Of a DNA stretch of 64,000 bases, positions 37,432 to 45,810 are shown one piece after another. The DNA comes from Bacillus vallismortis (GTDB lineage Bacteria > Bacillota > Bacilli > Bacillales > Bacillaceae): assembly GCF_004116955.1 (NCBI RefSeq), contig NZ_CP026362.1:2552501-2616500 (forward strand), in the 5' to 3' direction. Every line of letters begins with the position of its first letter. Within the stretch, counting starts at the first letter, position 1. The notes beneath the pieces were generated by a model that searched no databases, was not told the origin of the DNA, and was given only the letters and a program-made list of their open reading frames with translations. The position numbers and the translations under genes were made by a program.

Positions 37432-38094
37432 TCAAAAGTCAGACACACCATGTCTGACCGAATAGATAGCGGCTTGGGTTCTGTCTCTGACAGACAGCTT
37501 GCTGATAATGTTCGACACATGATTTTTCACTGTGCCTTCTGTAATGTACAGTTTTTCGGCAATTTCTTTATTATTCAGCCCATACCCCAGCTTAGCCAGA
37601 ACTTCCAATTCACGCTCGGTCAGGTCGAGCAGCTCCTTAGGTTTATCTGTCTCGTTTATCCCTTTCAGCTGTTTTTCGCGCTTCCATTCATTCAGCATCT
37701 GTGCAGTCAGTTCCGGAGGGAGAACCATTCCGCCAGATTGAACCGTCATCACCGCTTTTACAATCGTGTCGGCTGACATGTCCTTCAGCAGGTATCCGCT
37801 CGCCCCTTCTTCGAGCGCTTCTGCAATCAGCTCTGAATCCTTGAAGGTCGTCAGCATCAAAACCTTGACACCAGGCAAAGAACTTGTAATCAATTTTGCC
37901 CCCTCAACTCCGTTGGAGACCGGCATTCGGATGTCCATTAACACGATATCCGGCTCAAGTTCTTTCGCCTTTTCGAAGGCTTCCTGCCCGTTTCGCGCTG
38001 TTGCGATCACATCAAGCTCTTCCCTGAGCTGCAGCAGTGATGCCAGCCCTTCTCTGACGATATCCTGATCGTCGGTAATGATGATCTTAATCAT
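37432..38094 (-). CDS. lnrK: LnrK, NarL-type response regulator
   Basis: A 220-aa regulator. The receiver domain has the acidic pair TDDQD and the phosphorylatable Asp in PDIVLMDIRMP (about residue 54). A LuxR-type helix-turn-helix is at about 155-210 (LTERELEVLAKLGYGLNNKE). It activates lnrLMN when linearmycin is sensed. Its ATG shares an ATGA overlap with the lnrJ stop, so the kinase and regulator are translationally coupled. AGGAG lies 8 nt upstream. Confidence 0.93.
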   Translation of the reverse strand: MIKIIITDDQDIVREGLASLLQLREELDVIATARNGQEAFEKAKELEPDIVLMDIRMPVSNGVEGAKLITSSLPGVKVLMLTTFKDSELIAEALEEGASGYLLKDMSADTIVKAVMTVQSGGMVLPPELTAQMLNEWKREKQLKGINETDKPKELLDLTERELEVLAKLGYGLNNKEIAEKLYITEGTVKNHVSNIISKLSVRDRTQAAIYSVRHGVSDF

Positions 38095-39293
38095 GATAAA
38101 CTCTCCTTTTGCTGCACGGGCCCGAAGCTCCATTTTTTATTAGCCAGTGAAAATTCGGCGATTACAGTAAACCCCTGATTTTGTTCGCTCTCAAAGCGGA
38201 TGCTTCCACCATGCTCCGCTGCCCGCTTTTTCATGTTCAATAGGCCAAAGCCAAGTGCCGTCTCGGGATTTCCTTTTCCGTCATCCTTAAAGACAAGGCT
38301 GATGTTGTCCGTTGCGCAGGCAAGCTGTATCGAACAAGCTGTGGCGCCCCCGTGCCGTTTGGCATTGGTCAGTGCTTCCTGCACTGTTCTGACCAATGTC
38401 GGATGAAGAGATAGCGGGATCAGCGCAGGATCGCCGCTGACCGCAAACTCGGTTGTGACTCCTGCATTTTTGTAAAAGTCTTCTGTCAGCTGTTTCAATG
38501 AATCGATTAACGAAGGGTCGTTATCCGTTTGCAGGGTGCGTACTGATAAGCGGACATCATCGAGCGCTTCACGGGCAAGCGTTTCACATACCCCAACGGT
38601 CTCCTCCGCTTTTTGGCTGTCTCTTTTTTGCCATTCACGCAGAAGCTGCAGCTGCACGAGGAGCGCCGTCATTTTGTGTCCTACTGTATCATGGATGTCC
38701 CTTGCCATTCTGTTCCGCTCATGAATGGCAGTCAGCTCTTCAACCTGCTTCGCATATAAATGGAGTTCCTGGTGCGCAGCAGACAGCGAAAAGTGAGACT
38801 CTGTCAGTTCCTGAAACTGCTGTTTTGCCGTTTCCTGCGTATCCAACAGCTTGCGGATTAATTTGCCGACGACTCCGCAAAAGACAACGAATGTCATGCT
38901 GATACAATGATCCATAACATATTCATCGCCGAACATACGATATGTACGAATAAGCACAATCAGCCACATCATAAAACAAAAACAAAGCACAGACCATACT
39001 GTTTTTCGGTCAAACCCTTTCAAAAAAAAGGTAACAGCAACCGGGCTGAGCAATGTGATATATAAACCTGTACCCGGAAACATGAAACCGAACGAAAAGC
39101 CAACTGCAATATCAATCAAACAAAAAATAACGGCATATTTCCCTACTCTTAATAAGAGATGATTTGCTAAGAACACACCCGCACCGCCAGCGATGAACAA
39201 ATACTCAAACCAACGGTCATCTTTTACAAGAAAAAAGTAAACCGAACAACTTACCATTAAGGTGAAAATCCTAGTAAATATAAGAGCCTTCAC
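38091..39293 (-). CDS. lnrJ: LnrJ, sensor histidine kinase
   Basis: A 400-aa kinase with about six membrane helices in the first 150 residues and no large outside domain (intramembrane-sensing type). A coiled linker, the HisKA_3 site RDIHDTVGHKM (phosphorylated His) and a C-terminal ATPase with KDDGKGNP and GFGLLNMKKRA follow. The start is taken as GTG 39293, 8 nt after GGGAG; nearer ATG and GTG codons are poorly spaced. It senses polyene attack on the membrane in B. subtilis. Confidence 0.9.
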   Translation of the reverse strand: MKALIFTRIFTLMVSCSVYFFLVKDDRWFEYLFIAGGAGVFLANHLLLRVGKYAVIFCLIDIAVGFSFGFMFPGTGLYITLLSPVAVTFFLKGFDRKTVWSVLCFCFMMWLIVLIRTYRMFGDEYVMDHCISMTFVVFCGVVGKLIRKLLDTQETAKQQFQELTESHFSLSAAHQELHLYAKQVEELTAIHERNRMARDIHDTVGHKMTALLVQLQLLREWQKRDSQKAEETVGVCETLAREALDDVRLSVRTLQTDNDPSLIDSLKQLTEDFYKNAGVTTEFAVSGDPALIPLSLHPTLVRTVQEALTNAKRHGGATACSIQLACATDNISLVFKDDGKGNPETALGFGLLNMKKRAAEHGGSIRFESEQNQGFTVIAEFSLANKKWSFGPVQQKESLS

Positions 39294-39370
39294 GCTCATC
39301 ACTCCCGATACCCAATTCCTTTCTTATCATACCTGCCTCAGGTCATTTTTTACAGGAGTTTCTGGAAAAT

Positions 39371-39403
39371 AAAAACCGCATATGAACTTTATGTCATATG
39401 CGG
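39371..39403 (-). terminator. yfiI terminator
   Basis: CCGCATATGA and TCATATGCGG form a perfect 10-bp stem; TTTTTATTTT follows on the minus strand. Confidence 0.85.
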
Positions 39404-39416
39404 CGTCTTCCACTTA

Positions 39417-40598
39417 TTATTCAAATTCAACCCATACGGACCCTTGGTCTGCTGAACGTACACAATTCTCAATCCAGCGGATGCCCTCGATCCCTGCGTC
39501 AATGTCAGGATAAACCAAGTTGTTCAGTGTTTCTTGATCTTCGCGTTTTTTTGCGTCAATTGCAATGGCACACTTGAGATAAATGTTGGCCCACGCGTCT
39601 GACAGCCCTTCGCTGTGTAAAGCGCCCAGACGTTCATCGGCGCTGCACGCACCGTCTAAATACGGCATGCCGCGAACGAGTGTCTGAATAGGCTCTCCCT
39701 GCACTTCATACATCAGTTCGTTCGGTTTGCTGTCCCACCATTCGAGGCTTGCTTTTGAGCCGACAATTCTGATTCTGTGGCCATCCATACACCCTGCATT
39801 GATTGATGATGTCCACATCGTCCCGACCGCCCCGTTTTCATAATGCATCAGCACATGGGCATTGTCCTCAAGCGGCGCACGGCTGCCGACGAAGCTCTGG
39901 CGGTCACACAGCAGTTCTTTGATTTTCATCTGCGGCATAATGAGCTGCGACATATAATACGTATGGGTAGATAAATCGCCCAGCACAAAGCTTGGCCCGG
40001 CGATCGCAGGGTCGACACGCCATTTCTGTGCAGCGCTTATGTTCTCGCCCTCATCTGCTGCACAAAAACCGTGTGTGTACTGCAAGTCAACCACACGAAT
40101 ATCGCCGATCTTGCCCTGCTCAATCATCGCACGCATTTGAAGGAGTATTTGATTGCCGGAAAAGCCGTATGTCACGCCGACGATTTTGCCTTTTTTCTCT
40201 GCGAGCGTTTTGATTTCATAGCCCTCTTCTGAAGTGAAGAACAGCGGTTTTTCACAGATGACATGAAGATCTGCTTCAAGTGCTGCCTTACAGATCTCAT
40301 AATGAGTGCCGTTTGGAGTGGCAATCGATACAACCTCTATGCCATCGACTCTTTTCGCTTCCTCCGCAAACATGGTTTGATAGTCGGCATAACAGCGCTC
40401 CGCATCTACTCCGAGGTTCACCCCGAAGTCTTTTCCTCTTTCGGCATCGATATCAAAGGCCCCTGCGGTTAATTGAAAGGCAGTATTATCTCTCAACGCT
40501 CCAATACGATGTTTATATCCAACCTGGCTGAGCCGTCCGCCGCCTACCATTGCCCAGCGCAGCGGCTTTGAAATGATTCTTTCTCCATTTAGCATCAT
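39417..40598 (-). CDS. yfiI: YfiI, Gfo/Idh/MocA-family oxidoreductase
   Basis: A 393-aa NAD(P)-dependent dehydrogenase. The cofactor-site segment WAMVGGGRLSQVG is near residue 16-28 and CEKPLFF (about 135) holds the catalytic lysine. The DH pair expected near residue 200 reads DLSTHTYYM, with the His present. The family oxidises sugars or inositols. It is the last gene of yfiG-yfiH-yfiI, 9 nt after yfiH. Together they look like a pathway that imports, oxidises and isomerises a polyol or sugar. The substrate is unknown. Confidence 0.86.
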   Translation of the reverse strand: MMLNGERIISKPLRWAMVGGGRLSQVGYKHRIGALRDNTAFQLTAGAFDIDAERGKDFGVNLGVDAERCYADYQTMFAEEAKRVDGIEVVSIATPNGTHYEICKAALEADLHVICEKPLFFTSEEGYEIKTLAEKKGKIVGVTYGFSGNQILLQMRAMIEQGKIGDIRVVDLQYTHGFCAADEGENISAAQKWRVDPAIAGPSFVLGDLSTHTYYMSQLIMPQMKIKELLCDRQSFVGSRAPLEDNAHVLMHYENGAVGTMWTSSINAGCMDGHRIRIVGSKASLEWWDSKPNELMYEVQGEPIQTLVRGMPYLDGACSADERLGALHSEGLSDAWANIYLKCAIAIDAKKREDQETLNNLVYPDIDAGIEGIRWIENCVRSADQGSVWVEFE

Positions 40599-40607
40599 GA
40601 AAACCTC

Positions 40608-41549
40608 CTATTGGCTGATGGTTTGTTTTAAAGCTTCTACAGAAGTGCGGACGCCCGCTTCAGGCGACATCGTCAGGTCCTCCATTTCTAAGGAAACCTC
40701 ACCGTCATACCCCATCATTTTGACGACTGAAAAAAATTCCTTCCACCACTGTAAATCCTGTCCGCAGCCGACTGCTACGTAATTCCATGCCCGGTTCGCA
40801 GGATCTGTCACTTCTTTTGTTTCTAAAAACCCATTTACCGCGGCTAAATGTCTTTCAATTCTGACATCTTTCCCATGAACATGGTGAATGGCTTCTCCGA
40901 GCTTCCTTGCTGCGATGATCGGGTCTGCACCCATCCATAATAAGTGGCTCGGATCAAGATTCAAACCGACCATCGGGCCGACCGCGTTTCTGAGCCGAAA
41001 GAGAGTCTCAGGATTATAGACTAATTGAGAGCTGAAATTTTCAAGCGCAATTTTTTCCACTCCGCAGGCTTCCGCTTTTTTGACAAGTTCCTTCCAATAC
41101 GGAATCGCAACGTCTTCCCATTGATAGTTGAGAATATCTTTTAAAACGGGAGGCCAGCTCACTGTGTATGTGATCCAGTTCGGCACTTTGTCGTCCGGGC
41201 CGCCGGCTGGCAGGCCGCTCATCATGATCACTTTTTTGACACCTAATAATCCAGCCAGCTCCATCGTTTTGTCCGTTACTTCTCTGTGCGATTTGCCCAG
41301 TTCGCCTGGATCTAAAGGATTCCCCGAGCAGTTTAAAGCGCAAAGTGTCATATTCCGCTTTTCCAGCGCGGCTGAAAGTTCTTCTCTTTTCTTGCTGCTT
41401 TGCAGCAATTCGTCAAGATTCAAGTGAGGTGCCGGCGACCAGCCTCCAGTTGTCATTTCAAGCGTATCAATGCCAAGTTCCGCGGCAAAATCGAGCATTT
41501 CTTCAAAAGGCAAATGTCCTAAGCTGTCTGTTACATAAGATAGTTTCAT
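40608..41549 (-). CDS. yfiH: YfiH, xylose-isomerase-like TIM barrel
   Basis: A 313-aa sugar isomerase/epimerase of the AP-endonuclease-2 (IolE/IolI/xylose isomerase-like) superfamily. The likely metal ligands are E in KIALENFSSQ, D and H in NLDPSHLLW, H in IHHVHGKD and E in EVSLEMED, which is the complete set. It lies between yfiG and yfiI in one operon. The substrate is not known. Confidence 0.86.
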   Translation of the reverse strand: MKLSYVTDSLGHLPFEEMLDFAAELGIDTLEMTTGGWSPAPHLNLDELLQSSKKREELSAALEKRNMTLCALNCSGNPLDPGELGKSHREVTDKTMELAGLLGVKKVIMMSGLPAGGPDDKVPNWITYTVSWPPVLKDILNYQWEDVAIPYWKELVKKAEACGVEKIALENFSSQLVYNPETLFRLRNAVGPMVGLNLDPSHLLWMGADPIIAARKLGEAIHHVHGKDVRIERHLAAVNGFLETKEVTDPANRAWNYVAVGCGQDLQWWKEFFSVVKMMGYDGEVSLEMEDLTMSPEAGVRTSVEALKQTISQ

Positions 41550-41576
41550 TGATAGATTCCTCCTAGTATCTGCAAG

Positions 41577-43025
41577 TTACGAAAAGTGAGTCGTTTGATT
41601 CGGCATTTCCTGATCAGCTTGGCGGCCATACTGGCGGAATGAATGCTCAAGCTGTTCAAGTGACCGCCCTTTTGTCTCAGGCACATATTTTTTCACAAAT
41701 AGAATCGCTAGAATATTCATTGCGACAAAGATAAAAAATGTTGCCGACATTCCAATATGATTGAGCAAAATGGGAAAGGTGAATCCAATGAGAAAGTTAG
41801 CTATCCACAAGCAGAAGGTGCTGATCCCCATGCCAAGTCCCCGCACATGCATCGGAAATATTTCCGAGAGCATGAGCCACGTCACCGTAGAAATGGCAGC
41901 CTGCTGAAACGCAAGAAACAAAACGGTCAAACTCAGCACAACATACGGCAGGGCGGGTGTTCCTTCAAGGACAATGGATAAAATCCCGATCAGCAGAAGG
42001 GCTGTCATCGTGCCAATCTGTCCGATGATCAGCATGGGCCGGCGGCGGACTTTGCCGAGAAGCCATATCCCAAAAATGACCGCAATAACTGAAATAACAC
42101 CGTTTGCAATATTGCCAATTAATGCAGCTTCTGTTTGAAAACCGGCTTCTCTCAGAATTTCTGTCCCATAGTACATGATCGAATTGACACCGGTAATTTG
42201 CTGTACGATGGCGATTCCGATCCCAATCAATAGAATGCGCCTGATCCACGGCTCTTGAAAATCATGAAAGCCGGCCTTTTTTGCTGTGCCCTCAATCGCA
42301 TGTTTGATTTCTTTTATTTCCTGCTGAGCCCGGCTGTCTTCACGGATTTGCCGAAGCACCCGCAGAGCGTCACCCATTCTGCCTTTAGCCGCCAGCCAAC
42401 GCGGGCTTTCAGGCACGATGAGCATTCCGAACCATAACACAACAGCCGGAAGTGTCGCGATGACCAGCATATACCGCCAAACATTTGCGCTCTCCCCCAT
42501 TGTGCTGCCGATAATGGCGTTAAAGGTGTATGCCAGCAGCTGGCCAATTACGATCATCAGTTCATTTTGTGTCACGATTCGTCCCCTGCGTTCTGCCGGC
42601 GAAATTTCCGCTAAAAAGGTTGGAACCGTTACAGAAGCGCAGCCAACCGCCAGTCCGAGCAGAAAACGAAAGGCAATCATCACGGACGCGTTTGGTGAAA
42701 AGGTACAGCCAAGTGTGGCTGCGATGAAGAGTAAGGCTAAATAAAGGATCGTTTTTCGGCGGCCGTGCCGATCGGACAGACGTCCTCCAAACATCGCCCC
42801 GAAGGCTGCCCCGAAAAGCAGGGAACTCGCAACCAGTCCTTCTGTAACAGGTGTAAGATTGAGTTGACCTGCAGTTGCCATAAAAGGAAGTACCCCATTA
42901 ATGACACCCGTATCATAACCGAACAACAGGCCGCCGAATGTAGATACCAATGTAATCGTTCGTAAAAGCCCTTTATGAGCTAAGCTTTCTTTTTCTTTTA
43001 CAGCCTCTTTCTTTTTTGTACTCAC
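41577..43025 (-). CDS. yfiG: YfiG, sugar/polyol proton symporter
   Basis: A 482-aa sugar porter of the MFS. It carries the family motifs GRLSDRHGRRKTI between helices 2 and 3, PESPRWLAAKGR before helix 7 and PETKGRSLEQLE at the end. It resembles IolT/CsbC-type inositol and sugar carriers. The start is GTG at 43025, 8 nt after AAGGGGA. A promoter with a cre-like site precedes it, so the operon yfiGHI is probably under carbon catabolite control and local control by YfiF. Confidence 0.88.
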   Translation of the reverse strand: MSTKKKEAVKEKESLAHKGLLRTITLVSTFGGLLFGYDTGVINGVLPFMATAGQLNLTPVTEGLVASSLLFGAAFGAMFGGRLSDRHGRRKTILYLALLFIAATLGCTFSPNASVMIAFRFLLGLAVGCASVTVPTFLAEISPAERRGRIVTQNELMIVIGQLLAYTFNAIIGSTMGESANVWRYMLVIATLPAVVLWFGMLIVPESPRWLAAKGRMGDALRVLRQIREDSRAQQEIKEIKHAIEGTAKKAGFHDFQEPWIRRILLIGIGIAIVQQITGVNSIMYYGTEILREAGFQTEAALIGNIANGVISVIAVIFGIWLLGKVRRRPMLIIGQIGTMTALLLIGILSIVLEGTPALPYVVLSLTVLFLAFQQAAISTVTWLMLSEIFPMHVRGLGMGISTFCLWIANFLIGFTFPILLNHIGMSATFFIFVAMNILAILFVKKYVPETKGRSLEQLEHSFRQYGRQADQEMPNQTTHFS

Positions 43026-43110
43026 GGCTTTCTTCCCCTTCTTTCAAGAATGGCAGAGCACCCGACACCAAGCATAAGCCAATGCATCCCTCCTTCAGAA
43101 CATTCATTGT

Positions 43111-43158
43111 TGTAACCGCTTTCTAAAGAGATTATAAGACAACGAGATTTCTCGCGTC
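43111..43158 (-). promoter_or_regulatory. yfiGHI promoter: cre site, -10 and upstream dyad
   Basis: Minus strand -10 TATAAT (43131-43136) without a clear -35. TAGAAAGCGGTTACA (43111-43125) matches the CcpA cre consensus with one mismatch and overlaps the start point, a position that gives repression. GACAACGAGATTTCTCGCGTC (43138-43158) has the dyad CGAG-ATTT-CTCG over the -35 region and is a possible site for the AraC-type regulator YfiF. Confidence 0.58.
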
Positions 43159-43198
43159 TTTATCATATGAAGACATTGTTTTGTCATTTCAGGACATC

Positions 43199-44143
43199 TT
43201 ATTCGTGCGGCTTGGCCTGTTCGATTTTTTGAAAAGGTTTATTGATTTGAAATGCGGTCATTTTTGAATCTTTATAAAGGGAGCGGAAAAGCCCTGGTGA
43301 GCTGCCGATTTTGGCAGAAAATATGCGAGTGAAATAATGTACTGAGAAACCGATTTCTTCCGCTACTTCTTTAATCGATAGATTCGTTGATTTCAGCAGC
43401 TCGGCAGCTTTGTTTATTTTTTCATTTTGGACAAATTCTGAGTAGCTGACGCCCAGTTCTGCTGCAAATAAACGTGATAAGTGCCTCCCTGAGATATGAA
43501 AGTGGCTGGCAACATCCGTCAGCTTTAATGGCTGTGACAGATTGTCTTTTATGTGCAGTTTCACCTCTGTCAGCAAAGCAGAGGATGTGTGAATGGGCTG
43601 CTTTTGTTTCGGGCGTTGGGCGGACGGGAGAAAGGTTTGGATTAATGACAGGATCAATGCATGCGACAAATGAGATAGGATCTCTTTGTCAAAAGCATCG
43701 ACAGGCTGCGCTGCTTGCAGCATTAATGTTTTCCAAAGCAAGCCCGGCGGTTCGCCATCTTTCAATTGCATTGTGATAAAGGGGCTTTGTTTCACTTCTT
43801 TCATCACTTTGATCCATTCGGCGCTTGACTGATCCTCGCTCAGCTCGAAAGCGACGTAAAAAAGGAACAGCCCTGTTTCACTTTTGATTTGGTGCAAATG
43901 CTCCGGCTTTGACAAAAAAATCGTCTGTTCACGAAGCGGATATGTACGATCGCCTTCAAGGTAATATCCTTCACCTCTTACGACGTAACAAATTTCATAA
44001 AAGGAATGCTTATGAAGCAGTGTGTTATAGTGGTTCGTCATCGCTCCCCAATAGTGGACGTAAAATGAAACATCCTTTTGCTCTAAGCGATGCACATATT
44101 GATTTAAAGCTATTTTGCCTGTCACAAGGTGATTGAGTTCCAT
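43199..44143 (-). CDS. yfiF: YfiF, AraC-family regulator
   Basis: A 314-aa protein. The N-terminal cupin-like ligand domain (about 20-110, with HKHSFYEICYV) is followed by a C-terminal double helix-turn-helix (about 195-290, ending in HYFTRIFSAKIGSSPG). AAGGAGG lies 7 nt before the ATG. It lies upstream of yfiGHI in the same direction and is the obvious candidate to activate that operon in response to its sugar. That assignment is inferred from position. Confidence 0.88.
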   Translation of the reverse strand: MELNHLVTGKIALNQYVHRLEQKDVSFYVHYWGAMTNHYNTLLHKHSFYEICYVVRGEGYYLEGDRTYPLREQTIFLSKPEHLHQIKSETGLFLFYVAFELSEDQSSAEWIKVMKEVKQSPFITMQLKDGEPPGLLWKTLMLQAAQPVDAFDKEILSHLSHALILSLIQTFLPSAQRPKQKQPIHTSSALLTEVKLHIKDNLSQPLKLTDVASHFHISGRHLSRLFAAELGVSYSEFVQNEKINKAAELLKSTNLSIKEVAEEIGFSVHYFTRIFSAKIGSSPGLFRSLYKDSKMTAFQINKPFQKIEQAKPHE

Positions 44144-44190
44144 GTAAACGCCTCCTTACAAGTTGGTTCTCTCATCATAACAAGGCGAAC

Positions 44191-44232
44191 AAAAATAAAA
44201 AATCCCTCTGCCGTTTTTTCGGCAAAGGGATT
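44191..44232 (-). terminator. catDE terminator
   Basis: AATCCCTCTGCCG and CGGCAAAGGGATT form a 13-position stem, followed on the minus strand by TTTTTATTTTT. Confidence 0.88.
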
Positions 44233-44236
44233 ACAG

Positions 44237-45094
44237 TCAAATCACAAATAGAATATGGGCTCCGGAAACAGGATCTTTCACCCGGAAGCTGCTTTCCTTT
44301 TCTTCGATCGAATATCCGGCATGTTTGACTCGGTCTGTCACTCGATCCAGTTCCTCTTGATGAGGCAGAACAACCTTGTACTCATCTAGTCCGCTGGCAT
44401 TTGTCGGTTTAGGCGGTGCGTTTTTTCCCGCCCAAATGTTTAAACCGATATGATGATGATATCCTCCGGCTGAAACGAAGAGCGCGGACATGCCCGTATA
44501 GTTTCCGACAATGTCAAAGCCCAGTACATCTGTATAAAACGTTTTGGCTTCGTTCAAATCACTGACATGCAGATGAATGTGTCCGATGTTGGTACCATTT
44601 GGAAGCATTGTTTTCCGCTCATCTTCGGCCTCTTCCAAAAGACCCTCGATGTCAACAGAGGTTGTCGTCATGACGTAGTTTCCTTCACGATCACGCTGCC
44701 ACGTGCTGCGGGGGCGGTCAGCGTATATTTCAATGCCATTTCCATCAGGATCAGACAGATAGAGTGCTTCGCTGACCGCATGATCCCCGTGGCCGATGGC
44801 AATGCCGTGTTCAATCAGGCGGGCAAGCGCCATACCAAGCTCCTTCCGGTTCGGAAGAAGAATCGCAAAGTGATAAAGCCCCGCTACAGACCGTTCAGGC
44901 AAGACAACAGCGCTCGGATTTTCTTCAAGAATAAGCAGGGCGCGTTTTCCATCAGCCGTTAATTGAGCTTGGCGGTCCGTCTTTTGTAAGACTTGAAAAC
45001 CGATGACGTCACGGTAAAACGCAAGAGACCGCTCCAGACTGCGGATTGTGAGTTTGACATCTCCAATATGTGTGTTTTCATGAATGCTGGCCAT
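44237..45094 (-). CDS. catE: CatE, catechol 2,3-dioxygenase
   Basis: A 285-aa iron(II) extradiol dioxygenase with two glyoxalase-fold domains (about 8-120 and 165-285). Metal ligands are expected from H (IGHIHLHVSD), H (GGYHHHIGL) and the C-terminal E. It opens the ring of catechol and thereby detoxifies catechol and quinone stress. It is the second gene after catD, 17 nt apart. In B. subtilis the operon is repressed by the thiol-based sensors YodB and CatR. Confidence 0.93.
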   Translation of the reverse strand: MASIHENTHIGDVKLTIRSLERSLAFYRDVIGFQVLQKTDRQAQLTADGKRALLILEENPSAVVLPERSVAGLYHFAILLPNRKELGMALARLIEHGIAIGHGDHAVSEALYLSDPDGNGIEIYADRPRSTWQRDREGNYVMTTTSVDIEGLLEEAEDERKTMLPNGTNIGHIHLHVSDLNEAKTFYTDVLGFDIVGNYTGMSALFVSAGGYHHHIGLNIWAGKNAPPKPTNASGLDEYKVVLPHQEELDRVTDRVKHAGYSIEEKESSFRVKDPVSGAHILFVI

Positions 45095-45111
45095 GCTGTA
45101 TGCCTCTTTTC

Positions 45112-45519
45112 TTATGCTGATACGTTTTCGCTCTTTTTTCCTTTAAACACAAATGGGTCCAGCGCCAAGAAACGGCTTCCTGAAAGCGCAAGGTGGATGG
45201 ATGTCAAAAGCAGTAGGTAATCAAATTCTGCATTCCCCATGAAAGGCGCTTTCAGCTTGACTGTAATAATGGCTCCGATCATTGTGAGGGCAAACAGGAC
45301 GCCGACAATACGTGTAGCCAATCCGAAGAAGACAAGCACGCCGCCAACGAGTTCAATCGTTGCGATGACATACGCCATAAAGCTTGGCAGGCCTAGGCTT
45401 CCGAAAAATTGGATGGTGCCTTCCATTCCCTGAAACTTTGATAAACCGTGAACAAAAAAGATAATACCTGTCATAACTCTTAAAAGTAATGTGCCGATTT
45501 CAAATGATTTATTCATGTT
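45112..45519 (-). CDS. catD: CatD, DoxX-family membrane subunit
   Basis: A 135-aa DoxX protein with four membrane helices (HGLSKFQGMEGTIQFFGSLG region near 25-45). It is co-transcribed with catE. DoxX-type partners are thought to supply reducing power or anchor redox enzymes. The start at 45519 follows AAGGAGG by 5 nt; an eight-codon extension is rejected. Confidence 0.92.
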   Translation of the reverse strand, partial: NMNKSFEIGTLLLRVMTGIIFFVHGLSKFQGMEGTIQFFGSLGLPSFMAYVIATIELVGGVLVFFGLATRIVGVLFALTMIGAIITVKLKAPFMGNAEFDYLLLLTSIHLALSGSRFLALDPFVFKGKKSENVSA

Positions 45520-45542
45520 ATCCTCCTTGATAAATGTTATCA

Positions 45543-45588
45543 CTTACTTAATGTAAGCTAGTATATATACATAACTTATTTACGTCAA
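45543..45588 (-). promoter_or_regulatory. catDE promoter and operator dyad
   Basis: Minus strand TTGACG (45583-45588), 17 nt, TATACT (45560-45565). Directly after the -10 lies the perfect dyad CTTAC-TTAAT-GTAAG (45543-45557), covering the start point. Position and form fit the YodB/CatR operator that represses catDE. Confidence 0.72.
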
Positions 45589-45640
45589 GTAATTTTGTTA
45601 CATTTTACGAAAATGAAATAAAATTACTATAAAACTGTAA

Positions 45641-45671
45641 CAAAAAAGACCTTTGTGCAAGACAAAGGTCT
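45641..45671 (-). terminator. terminator ending repeat copy B (and the yfiBC transcript)
   Basis: AGACCTTTGT (45647-45656) and ACAAAGGTCT (45662-45671) form a perfect 10-bp stem with six T on the minus strand. Confidence 0.87.
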
Positions 45672-45810
45672 CAGCGTGTCGACAAACCCTCGCATTCGTT
45701 GTCAGGCCTGCGCGTCGGTGCTCACGAATTCCTACATTCGCTGTGCTCCGATGCTCGTCCTTCCTAGACTTCAAAGGTTTTCAATCACGCTGAATAGATG
45801 ACAAAGGTCT
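45661..45810 (-). repeat. structured dispersed repeat, copy B
   Basis: A diverged copy, in opposite orientation, of the element at 25352-25513; the middle differs in length and sequence but both ends are closely similar. On the minus strand it begins at the yfiC stop codon and ends in the terminator at 45641-45671, so it forms the 3' UTR of yfiBC. An 11-bp direct repeat (GACAAAGGTCT on the plus strand) borders it at 45661-45671 and 45800-45810. No reading frame is supported. Confidence 0.75.

Noticed and set aside
25352-45810. Repeats A and B as insertion sequences or MITEs
   Set aside because: There are no transposase frames, no long terminal inverted repeats of transposon type, and no clear target duplication at copy A; structured RNA elements fit better.
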